Below, one piece after another: positions 7,906-18,011 of a DNA stretch of 34,973 bases. The position numbers were made by a program, and so were the translations under genes. Origin of the DNA: Candidatus Nomurabacteria bacterium RIFCSPHIGHO2_01_FULL_41_71 (GTDB taxonomy: Bacteria; Patescibacteriota; Minisyncoccia; Phycocordibacterales; UBA9973); NCBI GenBank assembly GCA_001785355.1, contig MFTQ01000010.1:1-34973 (forward strand). The letters are read 5' to 3'. Each line of letters begins with the position of its first letter. Within the stretch, counting starts at the first letter, position 1. Under the pieces are notes generated by a model. It was given only the letters and a program-made list of their open reading frames with translations. It was not told the DNA's origin and did no database searches.

Positions 7906-10900
7906 CTAAAACCCCGTTCCGGCCGGAATCAACCTGCCGATAATAACATTTTCCTTCAGGCCTCGAAGATTATCCACTCCTCCTTTAATGGCATTTTCAA
8001 TCAGCACACGGTTGGTATTCTGGAAAGACGCGGCGGAAAGCCAGCTTTTGGTGCGAAGAGAAACCTCGGTAATGCCCAAAACCACCGTTTCCGCTTTAGC
8101 TTCCTTGCCGTTTTCTTTTGCCACTCTCTGATTTTCTTCGATGAAAGCGGTATTTTCCACAATATCGCCGCTCGAGAAATTGGTTTCTCCGGCGTCTTTT
8201 ATCTTGCGTCTGGAAAACATCTGGCGAATGATTATTTCCGTGTGTTTCCTCGAGATCGAGGCGCTTTGCAATTCGTAAACCTTGTTGATCTCGCGAATAA
8301 TATATTCTTCCACCACATTTTTGCCACCATATCTGAATATTTCCGCAATGTCGGCCGATCCATCGGTCAAAAGTTCGCCCTTCTCTATCCGATCGCCAAC
8401 TTTAACGATTGGTATTCTCCTAAAAGAAACTGTATATTCTATCTCGGCCGACTTGCTCGCCGCACCAGCACTTTGACGGAGCGAACTATCTTCCTTTAAA
8501 TCAGAAAGAACCTTAATAATTTTTTCCTTGCCGTCCTTATCCTTTATCTCGACAACTTCGCCGTCCGTCTGCGACACTACGGCCGGATTTTTTGGCACCC
8601 TGCGTTCGAAAATTTCTTCCACTCTGGGAAGTCCGGTGGTAATGTCCGTCCCAGCCACTCCTCCGGCATGAAATGTCCGCAGGGTAAGTTGGGTTCCCGG
8701 CTCGCCGATCGCTTGAGCGGCGATAATACCTACCGCTTCTCCCTTGGCCACCAGATGGTTTCTGCCCAAATCGAGCCCATAGCACATTTGACATAAGCCG
8801 TGAATAGTATTGCAAGTAAGAGGAGAACGGACAAAAATTTCCTCAAATCCATACTCCTCTATTTTATAAGCCTCTTCTTTGGTAACCAAGAAACCTTTCT
8901 TGTAAAGTGTTTTGCCGTTTTTATCTTTTAGATCTTCTTGAAGCACGCGTCCGCGTATATTTTTTGACAGTGAAATTTCTATGCCGGAAATATTTTCTTT
9001 ACGCACGATCTTGCCTTCTTTCGTTCCGCAATCTTCTTCCGTAATAACCACGTCTTGGGCCACATCCACCAGCCTGCGGGTCAGATATCCGGCTTTGGCG
9101 GTATTAAGCGCGGTATCCGAAGCGCCTTTTCTGGCTCCATGGGTAATCACGAAATACTCAATCGGAGAAAGTCCTTCCAGATAGCAAGGAATAATCGGAA
9201 ACTCGAGAGTTTTTCCTTGGTTGTTCTGGATCAAGCCAATCATGCCGGTCATTTGAGTTAACGAGCTCATCGTGCCCCTCGCTCCGGAAGTAAATAAATC
9301 AAAGGTGGAACCGTTCTTATCGAGAGTACCCGGCAAAACCCTTTCGATATCTTTCTTCACGCTCATCCAAATTTCAATGGTCTTTTGATATTTTTCTTCC
9401 TCTGAAAGAAGACCTTCACTCCATTGAGAAATAATTTCTTCTTCCATTTTTTTTCCTTGAGCGATGATCTTGGGCTTCTCTGAAGACACTTTAACATTGT
9501 CCAGTCCCCAAGTAGTTCCGGAAACAGTGGAATATTTGAATCCGAATTCTTTGATCTTGTCCAATACGGAAGGAGTGGAATCAATGCCGTAATGCACGAT
9601 AAGCTCGTCGACTAAGGCGGAGAGTCTTTTTTGATTCATCTCATTATTCACATAAGCGAAGTCGTTCGGCAAAATACTATTGAAAAGCAATCGGCCCACG
9701 GAGGTCTCAAAAATTCCTCCGTCAAACTTTTTATATTTGGAAGTATCGGTGGCCAGCACTTTTACTTTTGCGCGCAAAGATACTATGCCGTATTCGTAAG
9801 CGGTAATGGCCGTGTTGGGATTGGAGAAATATTTTCCCTCGCCTTTTTCTCCGTCCATGGATTTAGTCATCCAGTAAGCGCCAAGCACCACATCCATACT
9901 CGGATGCACTATTGGGTCTCCGTTTTGGGGTTTTAAAAGATTTTTATCCGCGGCCATAAGACGCGCAGCTTCACCCTGGGCTTCAGCCAGCAGAGGCACA
10001 TACACCGCCATCTGGTCCCCATCGAAATCCGCATTAAAAGCCTGGCAAACGAGCGGATGCACTTGAATAGCATTTCCTTCGATCAAGATCGGATTAAAAG
10101 CCTGAATACCGAGACGATGAAGGGTGGGGGCACGGTTAAGAAGCACAAATTTTCCTTGAATTACTTCTTCAAGCATGGCCCAGACTGCGCTTTCTCGCTC
10201 CTCGATAAGTTTATTGGCGCCGCGAATATTGAAAGCTAGTTCGGCTTGAAGAATTTTTGAGATAACAAAGGGCCTAAAAAGCTCAAGGGCCATATGCTTG
10301 GGCAATCCGCACTGATTTAATTTGAGTTGGGGTCCCACCACAATAACACTACGACCCGAATAATCCACTCTTTTACCGAGAAGATTTTGGCGGAAAAGTC
10401 CTTGTTTGGATTTTAGGTTGTCGGACAGAGACTTGAGCGGACGTTTCTGCGATTGACTCATGGCGGTAGAATCATTTTGTTTGGCAATCGAATTGTCAAT
10501 AAGCGCATCCACCGCTTCTTGGATAATTCTTTTTTCGTTTCGCAGAATCACATCCGGAGCGTTTATTTCCTTGAGCTTCTTTAGGCGATTATTACGATTG
10601 ATAACTCGACGATATAAATCATTCAAATCCGAAGTGGCATGCCGGCCACCGTCAAGCGCCACCATCGGACGCAATACCGGAGGAATAACCGGGATAACGG
10701 TGAGAAACATCCATTCCGGTCGGATATTCGCATAAGTCATGGCCCGAATCAGAGAGAGTCTCTTTTCCAGTTTTTCTTTTTCGATCGCGCTTGATTTCTC
10801 GAGCATGGCTTCCGTTGCCTTCTTGAGCTTGCTCAAATCAAGATTTTTGAAAATAGAATAAATGGCTTCCGCGCCGATATTGGCTTCAAAACAGGTTCCG

Positions 10901-11514
10901 TATTTCAAAGAGAAGTGATGGAAAGAAATCTCGTTCAGTACTTTTCCTTCATAAATCTCGCCTATTTCTTTTTTAGTCACGGTTAGCAGATTTTTCAACT
11001 TTTCTTTTGTTTCTTCATCAACCGAATTTTTGAGCTTCATCTTGTATTCCTTGTCCAACCCCTGGATAAGCGCCTCTTTTTCTTCTTCATGAACTTTGGT
11101 AATGATATAACCGGCAAAATAAATTACCTTTTCCAGATCAGAAACAGGAATATTGAGAAGAATGCTCATTCGGCTTGGAACCCCGCGCAGAAACCAAATA
11201 TGGGAAACCGGAGTGGAGAGCTCAATGTGGCCCATGCGTTCGCGACGCACTATCGAACGAGTAACTTCCACTCCGCATTTCTCGCAGATGATATCCTTGT
11301 AACGAATACGTCTGTACTTTCCGCAATAACATTCATAATCCTTTTCCGGACCGAAGATCTTCTCATCAAAAAGGCCGCCTCGTTCGCTTCGCCCGGTGCG
11401 ATAATTTATCGTCTCCGGCTTGGTAACTTCTCCGTAAGACCATTCCCTTATTTCTTCCGGAGAAGCAAGTTTGAGCGTAATGTAATCAAAATCGGTTGTA
11501 TTTAAGGTTTTCAT
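7906..11514 (-). CDS. rpoC: RNA polymerase subunit beta'
   Basis: [47 protein letters not shown]. Confidence 0.99.
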   Translation of the reverse strand: MKTLNTTDFDYITLKLASPEEIREWSYGEVTKPETINYRTGRSERGGLFDEKIFGPEKDYECYCGKYRRIRYKDIICEKCGVEVTRSIVRRERMGHIELSTPVSHIWFLRGVPSRMSILLNIPVSDLEKVIYFAGYIITKVHEEEKEALIQGLDKEYKMKLKNSVDEETKEKLKNLLTVTKKEIGEIYEGKVLNEISFHHFSLKYGTCFEANIGAEAIYSIFKNLDLSKLKKATEAMLEKSSAIEKEKLEKRLSLIRAMTYANIRPEWMFLTVIPVIPPVLRPMVALDGGRHATSDLNDLYRRVINRNNRLKKLKEINAPDVILRNEKRIIQEAVDALIDNSIAKQNDSTAMSQSQKRPLKSLSDNLKSKQGLFRQNLLGKRVDYSGRSVIVVGPQLKLNQCGLPKHMALELFRPFVISKILQAELAFNIRGANKLIEERESAVWAMLEEVIQGKFVLLNRAPTLHRLGIQAFNPILIEGNAIQVHPLVCQAFNADFDGDQMAVYVPLLAEAQGEAARLMAADKNLLKPQNGDPIVHPSMDVVLGAYWMTKSMDGEKGEGKYFSNPNTAITAYEYGIVSLRAKVKVLATDTSKYKKFDGGIFETSVGRLLFNSILPNDFAYVNNEMNQKRLSALVDELIVHYGIDSTPSVLDKIKEFGFKYSTVSGTTWGLDNVKVSSEKPKIIAQGKKMEEEIISQWSEGLLSEEEKYQKTIEIWMSVKKDIERVLPGTLDKNGSTFDLFTSGARGTMSSLTQMTGMIGLIQNNQGKTLEFPIIPCYLEGLSPIEYFVITHGARKGASDTALNTAKAGYLTRRLVDVAQDVVITEEDCGTKEGKIVRKENISGIEISLSKNIRGRVLQEDLKDKNGKTLYKKGFLVTKEEAYKIEEYGFEEIFVRSPLTCNTIHGLCQMCYGLDLGRNHLVAKGEAVGIIAAQAIGEPGTQLTLRTFHAGGVAGTDITTGLPRVEEIFERRVPKNPAVVSQTDGEVVEIKDKDGKEKIIKVLSDLKEDSSLRQSAGAASKSAEIEYTVSFRRIPIVKVGDRIEKGELLTDGSADIAEIFRYGGKNVVEEYIIREINKVYELQSASISRKHTEIIIRQMFSRRKIKDAGETNFSSGDIVENTAFIEENQRVAKENGKEAKAETVVLGITEVSLRTKSWLSAASFQNTNRVLIENAIKGGVDNLRGLKENVIIGRLIPAGTGF

Positions 11515-11532
11515 GGAAATTAAAATTATTTT

Positions 11533-14500
11533 TTATTTTTCTTTTGGACCATTTTTTTTCAGTTCTACTTGAAGCGCCAGCCCTCTTAAATAATTGAGAA
11601 GCACATTGAACGACGCGGGGGCATTCGGCGGACGAATAAGCTCGTTTTTAATAATGGAATCAAAGGTGGCTGAACGACCGGAAATATCGTCAGATTTAAT
11701 AGTAAGCATTTCGCGCAGAGTATAAGCCGCGCCATATCCTTCAAGCGCCCAGACTTCCATTTCTCCGAATCTCTGCCCTCCGCCCTGGGCCTTTCCTCCG
11801 AGCGGCTGCTGAGTAATCAGAGAGTAAGGACCGATAGACCGCATATGAATCTTGTCTTCCACCATGTGGTGAAGCTTGAGCATATACATGTATCCCACCG
11901 CCACATCCTGTTCGAACGGCTCGCCGTTTCTGCCGTCAAAGAGCTTCACTTTTCCATTCTCCGGCAACCCGGCTTTTTTTAGTTCTTCTTTTATCTCCTC
12001 ATGTCGCGCTCCCAGAAAAGGAGGCACTATGGCCTGATAGCCCAGAGTATTGGCCGCCATCCCGAGATGCATTTCTAAAATCTGCCCCAGGTTCATACGG
12101 GAAGGCACGCCCAAAGGAGAAAGAATAATATCGACTGGCGTTCCATCGGCCATATATGGCATATCTTCTTCCGGTAAAATAGTCGAAATAACTCCCTTAT
12201 TCCCGTGTCTGCCGGAGAGTTTGTCTCCCACGGAAATATTCCGAATTTGAGCCACTTCAATCACTATTTTTTTGATGATGCCGGCTTCAAGCGTATGTCC
12301 CAGATCGCGAGAAAATATTTTCACTCCGATTACTCGTCCTCGTTTGCCGTGTTCCACGCGAAGCGATGTATCTTTTACATCTCGCGCCTTCTCGGCAAAA
12401 ATAGAACGAAGAAGTCTTTCCTCGGGAGTAAGCTCGGTCTCGCCTTTGGGAGTGATTTTACCCACCAAAATATCATTTTCTCTCACTTCCGCGCCGATGC
12501 GCACAATCCCGTCTTCATCCAGATCTTTTAGCTTCAACTCGCCCACATTCGGAATATCTCGCGTGGTAATCTCAACTCCAAGCTTAGTATCTCGCACAGT
12601 GCAGATAAATTCTTCCACATACACGGAGGTAAATTTACTTTTTTTCACCAAGCGCTCGGAAATGATAATGGCATCCTCGTACGTGGATCCGGACCAAGAA
12701 AGAAAAGCGACGAAAATATTTTGCCCCAAGGATATTTGTCCGGAAACGGTGCTTGAGGTATCAGCCAGAAGATCTCCTTTTTTTACTTTATCTCCCACGG
12801 AAACCAGCGGACGTTGATGAAAAACAGAAAAGTTGTTATTTCGCAAAAAATTTATCAAATTGTAAGTCTTGTCTTCAACCACTATTTTCCTGGAATCAAG
12901 ATAAGACACTACCCCTTCTTCTTCAGCCACCACCAGCCTGCCTGAATCCCGGGATGCCGATTCTTCCACTCCGGTAGCCACCAATGGCGCTTCCGGCAAA
13001 ACGCACGGAACCGCCTGCTTCTGCATGTTTGATCCCATGAGCGCGCGGTTGGCATTGTTATGTTCCAGAAAAGGAATCATGGAAGTGGCAATGGAGAAAG
13101 CTTGATTGGTGGCCACATCGATAAAGTCTACGTCGTTTCTATGCACGGTACCCGGCTCGGTCTTGATACGGGCTTCTACTTTTTCCTCGGTAATCTTGCC
13201 GTTTTCGTCATAGGGAATACCGGCATGCGCGATATTATATTTCTCTTCTTCAAGCGCGTTCAAGTAAACAATTTCTCCGGTTAATTTGCCGTTCTTTACT
13301 TTTATATAAGGAGTTTCAATAATCCCGAATTCGTTTATTTTGGCATAAGTGGAAAGATGTAAAATAAGTCCGATGTTCGGACCTTCCGGAGTATGGATGG
13401 GACACACGCGCCCATAGTGCGAAGGATGCACATCACGGACTTCGAGTCCGGCTCGCTCTCTGGTAAGGCCTCCGGGGCCCAAGGCGGAAAGAGTGCGTAG
13501 ATGCTCTATCTCATAGAGCACATTTTCCTGCGCCATAAATTGAGAAAGCTGATTGGTGGTGAAAAATTCCTTTATGCGAGCCTGGAGCGGACGCTGATTT
13601 ATGATATGTATCGGAAGCGCGGTATCCACATCAATAATGGACATGCGATCCTGGATGTTTCGCTTGATCTGCATCATGCCAGTGCGGATCTTCTGCTGTA
13701 AAATTTCTCCGACAAAGCGGACCCGTCTCTGGCCCAGATGGTCTATATCATCCGCTTTCGCTCCCGGAGTATTGTTTAAATTTATAATATGAGCTATCAC
13801 GAGAAACAGATCTTCTTTGGAAATAGTCCTACGGGCAAGCTCTTTTTCTTCCATGGATTTCCCGAAACGCTGATTAAACCTGAATCGGCCGACCGGAGAG
13901 AGATCATACCTCTCGACGGTAAACAGAGAATTGATAAATTCTTTGGCGTTCTCGGCGGTAGCCATGTCTCCGTCCCGAAGACGCTTATATATTTCTATGA
14001 AAGAATCTTCCAGATTTTTTATGCCATCCTTGGATAAAGAAACCTTCATCGCTTGTTCCACTCCGGGGATATTGACTGAATCCTTAAGAATTGCTTCATT
14101 GTTCTCATAGCCCATAACGCGAAGAAGAGCTGTGGCGGGGAATTTTCTTTTTTTATCTATGCGAATGTAGATGCCTCCGTCGGATTCGGATTCTATTTCT
14201 ATCCACACGCCTCTGGCTGGAATAATTTTAGCTCCGAAATATCTCTTGCCTTTATTTTCGCTTTCGGTAAAGAAAACTCCGAACGATCTCGCAAGCTGGG
14301 GCACGATTACTCTTTCCACTCCGTTTATGATGAATGTGCCGTGAGAAGTCATAAGCGGCAATTCGGACATGAAAATCTCCTGCTCCTTGATGGTGCCGAG
14401 AACTTTGTTGGTGAGCTTTACTCTGATTTTGAGCTGACCTTGGTATGATAACTTGTTGATTTTAGAATCCTTCTCCCCGGACTTCGGCTCGGAAATGGAA

Positions 14501-14697
14501 AAAGAAGAGAACTCAATTTGAAACTTTTTTCCGGAATAATCCGATATCGGAGAAAATTCTTTGAAAACTTCCCCTATCCCATGCTCTATGAGCCACTTGA
14601 AGGATTTCACTTGGGCCTCAATTAAATTCGGAAATTTAACCAGGGGCTTCTTGTACCTGGAGAAATACTTCTTGGGACGGCTTATTTTGGTATGCAT
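11533..14697 (-). CDS. rpoB: RNA polymerase subunit beta
   Basis: GRVCPIHTPEGPNIGLI, GNKGVISTILPEEDMPYMADGTPVDIILSPLGVPSRMN, GGKAQGGGQRFGEMEVWALEGYGA. Confidence 0.99.
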   Translation of the reverse strand: MHTKISRPKKYFSRYKKPLVKFPNLIEAQVKSFKWLIEHGIGEVFKEFSPISDYSGKKFQIEFSSFSISEPKSGEKDSKINKLSYQGQLKIRVKLTNKVLGTIKEQEIFMSELPLMTSHGTFIINGVERVIVPQLARSFGVFFTESENKGKRYFGAKIIPARGVWIEIESESDGGIYIRIDKKRKFPATALLRVMGYENNEAILKDSVNIPGVEQAMKVSLSKDGIKNLEDSFIEIYKRLRDGDMATAENAKEFINSLFTVERYDLSPVGRFRFNQRFGKSMEEKELARRTISKEDLFLVIAHIINLNNTPGAKADDIDHLGQRRVRFVGEILQQKIRTGMMQIKRNIQDRMSIIDVDTALPIHIINQRPLQARIKEFFTTNQLSQFMAQENVLYEIEHLRTLSALGPGGLTRERAGLEVRDVHPSHYGRVCPIHTPEGPNIGLILHLSTYAKINEFGIIETPYIKVKNGKLTGEIVYLNALEEEKYNIAHAGIPYDENGKITEEKVEARIKTEPGTVHRNDVDFIDVATNQAFSIATSMIPFLEHNNANRALMGSNMQKQAVPCVLPEAPLVATGVEESASRDSGRLVVAEEEGVVSYLDSRKIVVEDKTYNLINFLRNNNFSVFHQRPLVSVGDKVKKGDLLADTSSTVSGQISLGQNIFVAFLSWSGSTYEDAIIISERLVKKSKFTSVYVEEFICTVRDTKLGVEITTRDIPNVGELKLKDLDEDGIVRIGAEVRENDILVGKITPKGETELTPEERLLRSIFAEKARDVKDTSLRVEHGKRGRVIGVKIFSRDLGHTLEAGIIKKIVIEVAQIRNISVGDKLSGRHGNKGVISTILPEEDMPYMADGTPVDIILSPLGVPSRMNLGQILEMHLGMAANTLGYQAIVPPFLGARHEEIKEELKKAGLPENGKVKLFDGRNGEPFEQDVAVGYMYMLKLHHMVEDKIHMRSIGPYSLITQQPLGGKAQGGGQRFGEMEVWALEGYGAAYTLREMLTIKSDDISGRSATFDSIIKNELIRPPNAPASFNVLLNYLRGLALQVELKKNGPKEK

Positions 14698-14868
14698 ATT
14701 ATTAAAATCAAAAAGGCCCTACTAAGGCTTTAAAATGATAATAAAACGGAGATTGCATCCAAAACTCAATCAATGAATCTTTATTACCGAGAGTATACTC
14801 TTTTTGAATTCTTTGTCAACCATATATAGAGATCCCCAATTTGATCACTTTCTCCCCTTCTTCCCAAT

Positions 14869-14904
14869 AGTACAACTTCTTCGCATATGCTAGAATCTTA
14901 TACA
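14869..14904. repeat. ~36-bp imperfect palindrome, cassette 2, downstream copy
   Basis: AGTACAACTTCTTCGCAT|ATGCTAGAATCTTATACA; its right half (reverse complement TGTATAAGATTCTAGCAT) matches the upstream copy TGTACAAGATTATAGCAT 16/18. Confidence 0.7.
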
Positions 14905-14914
14905 ATTCAAAAAT

Positions 14915-15520
14915 TTAAAGGTGGAAATAATTTCTGAGTTTTTCTTCTCTCAATAAATTTTCTACGGTTAAAATCTCTACGAACTTACTTACTCCGAAGA
15001 AATCGGCAATGAAAATAATTTCATCTTTACAGGGATAAGGAAAAATCCAGGCAGATTTCTGGAATTTGAAGAAATTTAATTCCTTTAAATGATAACGCAG
15101 GGCTTCCCTGCCTTTGGTAAATCGCATTGGAATATCAAAAATGACCAATCTCCATTTGCCATCCCATTTTTTTTGTTTTTTGATTTCCATTAGATCAATA
15201 GCGAAGGCTCTTAATCTCATTTTTCCCTTTTTAGTAATTTTAACAACTGTTTTTCCATTTTTGTCGCAGATATATTCGATCAACTTCTGATTTTTGATAT
15301 TATTAACAGCGCTTTTGATTTGTATTTTAGAATATTTTTTAGAACCCTTAAACATTTTAAAACATTGAACCGCATTACCCATAGCTGAAGCCCCTAAGAC
15401 AAGAATCGGAATTGAAGCGATAGCCAACACACACAGGGCAACTGTGGCGATTTTGGCTTCAGTTGTCTCAGAATTTAAGAAGTCTCTCAACTTTTCCGTA
15501 TAATTATCTTTGTCCGCCAT
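14915..15520 (-). CDS. PaaX-like protein with hydrophobic N-terminal segment, winged-HTH-like region and Cas2-like domain, paralog 2
   Basis: VALCVLAIASIPILVLGASAMG hydrophobic segment; RLVIFDIPMRFTKGREALRYHLKELNFFKFQKSAWIFPYPC core. Confidence 0.75.
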   Translation of the reverse strand: MADKDNYTEKLRDFLNSETTEAKIATVALCVLAIASIPILVLGASAMGNAVQCFKMFKGSKKYSKIQIKSAVNNIKNQKLIEYICDKNGKTVVKITKKGKMRLRAFAIDLMEIKKQKKWDGKWRLVIFDIPMRFTKGREALRYHLKELNFFKFQKSAWIFPYPCKDEIIFIADFFGVSKFVEILTVENLLREEKLRNYFHL

Positions 15521-15521
15521 A

Positions 15522-15557
15522 TGTACAAGATTATAGCATATGCGGAATTTTTATACA
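15522..15557. repeat. ~36-bp imperfect palindrome, cassette 2, upstream copy (contains a minus-strand TATAAT)
   Basis: TGTACAAGATTATAGCAT|ATGCGGAATTTTTATACA, 12/18 paired with GCATATGC centre; starts 1 nt before the start codon of paralog 2. Confidence 0.7.
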
Positions 15558-15634
15558 TAGTGGATTATCCATCAACATTGTGTTCATATTGTGATAAATC
15601 AAAAAAATATTAAATATATGTTAATATATTATTC

Positions 15635-16012
15635 ATGGATCAGGGTCCGCCAAAACCGGTTATACGTGTGGTTGAAAATGGCATAGAAAGGGATGAAAGT
15701 CCCATACTTGTTTTTGTTGATGGAAAAAATAGATTATATAAACGAGAGATAGGAGAAATGATGGAAAATGGAGATATAACAAAAAATAATATTGCGATGT
15801 GGGCAGGAGAAAATGAAGCAATAATTGATTCCAGAGCTTATGAAGTTCTTAAAAAAAAATGCGGTAATGATATAAAAAAACTTAAATCATACCTCAAGGC
15901 AATTCTTGATTTTGAATTAACGCATTCGGATAATCCGGAACGCCACAAGAACAGATTGCCGATAGAAAAAGAGATACTGGTATTATTGGAAGAAGGCGGT
16001 TATTTTATTTAG
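15635..16012 (+). CDS. Hypothetical protein
   Basis: 125-aa ORF with plausible codon usage; fills the gap up to convergent trmD (8-nt overlap). Confidence 0.6.
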   Translation: MDQGPPKPVIRVVENGIERDESPILVFVDGKNRLYKREIGEMMENGDITKNNIAMWAGENEAIIDSRAYEVLKKKCGNDIKKLKSYLKAILDFELTHSDNPERHKNRLPIEKEILVLLEEGGYFI

Positions 16013-16658
16013 ACTTCTTCCACTCTTTTATCTTCTTGTGATCTCCAGAAAGAAGAATTTTGGGAACTCTATAATTTTTCCCTTTCCATTTTAGAATCTC
16101 CGGACGAGTATAAACCTCGCTCGAGGAGATTCGTTCTTCTTCAAGCGATTCATACTTGCCTAAGACTCCTGGAATCTGGCGGGAAATAGAATCGATCAAT
16201 ACCATAGCTGGCAATTCTCCACCGGTCAAAACATAATCTCCTATTGAAATCGGTTCAGCGCGTAGAATTTTTTGCACCCTCGCATCTATGCCCTCGTAGC
16301 GGCCGGATATTAAAATCATATCGGTGTATTTTTGCTTTACCAATTTTTTGGCATAAGCAGTATCGAATTTTTTTCCGGATGGAGAAAAAATTATTACTTT
16401 GGTTCTCCTTTTAATATCGAGGGGAGTCCTCGATATTTTGATTTTTGAAAATGCTTTAAGGAAGAGTTCCGGCCGGAGCACCATTCCCGGTCCGCCGCCG
16501 TAGGGCCGGTCATCCACCCGACGCTTCGGCTCGCACAAATCCATCGGATTATAAAATCTAATTTTTATTTTTTTATCTTTAACAGCTCGCCCAATAACAG
16601 ACTCTTTGAGATAAGAATCGAACATTTCCGGAAAAATTGTGATTATATGAAAACGCAC
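16005..16658 (-). CDS. trmD: tRNA (guanine-N1)-methyltransferase
   Basis: ITIFPEMFDSYL, YGGGPGMVLRPE, ISGRYEGIDARV, ISIGDYVLTGGELPAMVLIDSISR. Confidence 0.97.
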   Translation of the reverse strand: MRFHIITIFPEMFDSYLKESVIGRAVKDKKIKIRFYNPMDLCEPKRRVDDRPYGGGPGMVLRPELFLKAFSKIKISRTPLDIKRRTKVIIFSPSGKKFDTAYAKKLVKQKYTDMILISGRYEGIDARVQKILRAEPISIGDYVLTGGELPAMVLIDSISRQIPGVLGKYESLEEERISSSEVYTRPEILKWKGKNYRVPKILLSGDHKKIKEWKKSK

Positions 16659-17011
16659 TAAATTCCCTTCAATTCCTCCATCGCCTCGTCCACGGTCTTC
16701 ATCGTAGGAGAAGAGGTAGGGTAACTGTCATGTCTCGGCTCTGTCCTCATGCCACCCGTGCCACCTTCGGGCTCGTTGATTTTCAAATTTACCCGGGCAT
16801 TATTCTTCATACCGATAATGCGAAGCAGAGTGCGGATGGCCTTGGCGGTATTGCCCATACGACCGATAATCTTACCCATATCGGCGGGATTCACGGTAAG
16901 GGTGATAAGCACTCCCATCTCGTCCACCACGCGGTTTATCTTCACGTCATCCGGGTTGTCGACCAAAGCTTTCACTACATACTCCAGAAATACCTTGTCA
17001 GCGTCTTGCAT
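16658..17011 (-). CDS. khpA: KH-domain RNA-binding protein (KhpA-like)
   Basis: FLEYVVKALVDNPDDVKI...DMGKIIGRMGNTAKAIRTLLR (GxxG KH motif); between rpsP and trmD. Confidence 0.85.
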   Translation of the reverse strand: MQDADKVFLEYVVKALVDNPDDVKINRVVDEMGVLITLTVNPADMGKIIGRMGNTAKAIRTLLRIIGMKNNARVNLKINEPEGGTGGMRTEPRHDSYPTSSPTMKTVDEAMEELKGI

Positions 17012-17088
17012 GTCTTTTTTTTGCAGAATTATTTATTTTTTAATGTAATCAGTTTCCCGACTAGAAAACTTTAATTCAGTATATAGGA

Positions 17089-17397
17089 TTATTTGGCCGC
17101 TTTCAACTCTTTTCTCTTTTTGGTCGGCTTTTTCTTGGGAAGAACATTTATCTTCTTGCCCTGTATTACTCCCCTCGCCACCAGGAAATTATGCATGGTA
17201 TCCGAGAGCTTGGCTCCGAGAGAAATAAGATTCTTGATCCGATCCACCTCGAGTTCCGCCTGGCCGGACTTGGGATTGTAAGTGCCGACGATCTCCAAAA
17301 ATTTTCCGCTCTTGGCGCTGTTCTTCGAATCCGTCAAAACCACCCGAAAAGACGGGTCATTTTTTCTGCCTATTCTTTGCAATCTGATTTTTAGCAT
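17089..17397 (-). CDS. rpsP: Ribosomal protein bS16
   Basis: MLKIRLQRIGRKNDPSFRVVLTDSKNSAKSGKFLEIVGTYNP. Confidence 0.97.
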   Translation of the reverse strand: MLKIRLQRIGRKNDPSFRVVLTDSKNSAKSGKFLEIVGTYNPKSGQAELEVDRIKNLISLGAKLSDTMHNFLVARGVIQGKKINVLPKKKPTKKRKELKAAK

Positions 17398-17442
17398 TTC
17401 TGGAGTTTAATATAAAAAATTTAAAAAAGCAATATAAATAAA

Positions 17443-17478
17443 AGTGGGGCGCCCGCGAAGAGATCTCGCGAACGCCCC
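17443..17478 (-). terminator. GC-rich hairpin with T-rich tail downstream of the high-GC ORF
   Basis: minus strand: GGGGCGTTCGCGAGATCTCTTCGCGGGCGCCCC followed by ACTTTTATT. Confidence 0.65.
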
Positions 17479-17485
17479 AACGGCC

Positions 17486-17929
17486 TTACCGGCGGTACAC
17501 GTAATTTGTACCGCCGTCGCCGTGGCCGCCGTGGCCACGACTCGCGGGGAAACGTTCCCCGCTAAAAAAATATCCGCCGCCGTAGGTGCCGTAGCACCAC
17601 GACGACGGGAACCAACCCCCGCAGGGGTTGGCGGCCTTGGCTCTCGCCTCGGCCGCCTTGGCCGCCGCTTTCGCGGCGGCCTCAGCCCTGCGGGCCTCGA
17701 GACGGCGAGCCTCGAGGCAAAATTTTGCCGCCTCCTTGGGCGGCAGGGACGCCACCGCCGCCGTGAGGCAGGCGGAGGCGTCCCCGAACAGAACGCTCGA
17801 GGGGTGGGCCGCCCCCTCAAGCGTCTGGGCGGAGGCAGGTTCCGCCCACAAAACCGCCATCATTACCGCCACAATGGCGGTAATGATGGCGACGGCCAGC
17901 CATGGCTGGCCGTTTTTTTGATCGCTCAT
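17486..17929 (-). CDS. High-GC Ala-rich small membrane/secreted hypothetical protein
   Basis: AAAAGGAG SD before ATG at 17929; MSDQKNGQPWLAVAIITAIVAVMMAVLWAEPASAQ TM/signal segment; start trimmed from the tracked 17983. Confidence 0.6.
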   Translation of the reverse strand: MSDQKNGQPWLAVAIITAIVAVMMAVLWAEPASAQTLEGAAHPSSVLFGDASACLTAAVASLPPKEAAKFCLEARRLEARRAEAAAKAAAKAAEARAKAANPCGGWFPSSWCYGTYGGGYFFSGERFPASRGHGGHGDGGTNYVYRR

Positions 17930-18011
17930 GCTATACTCCTTTTGAAAAGGGGGCGTAGTAAAACACACCACACCCCCGGACAATACCTTTTCATTATATC
18001 ATTTTTATACT

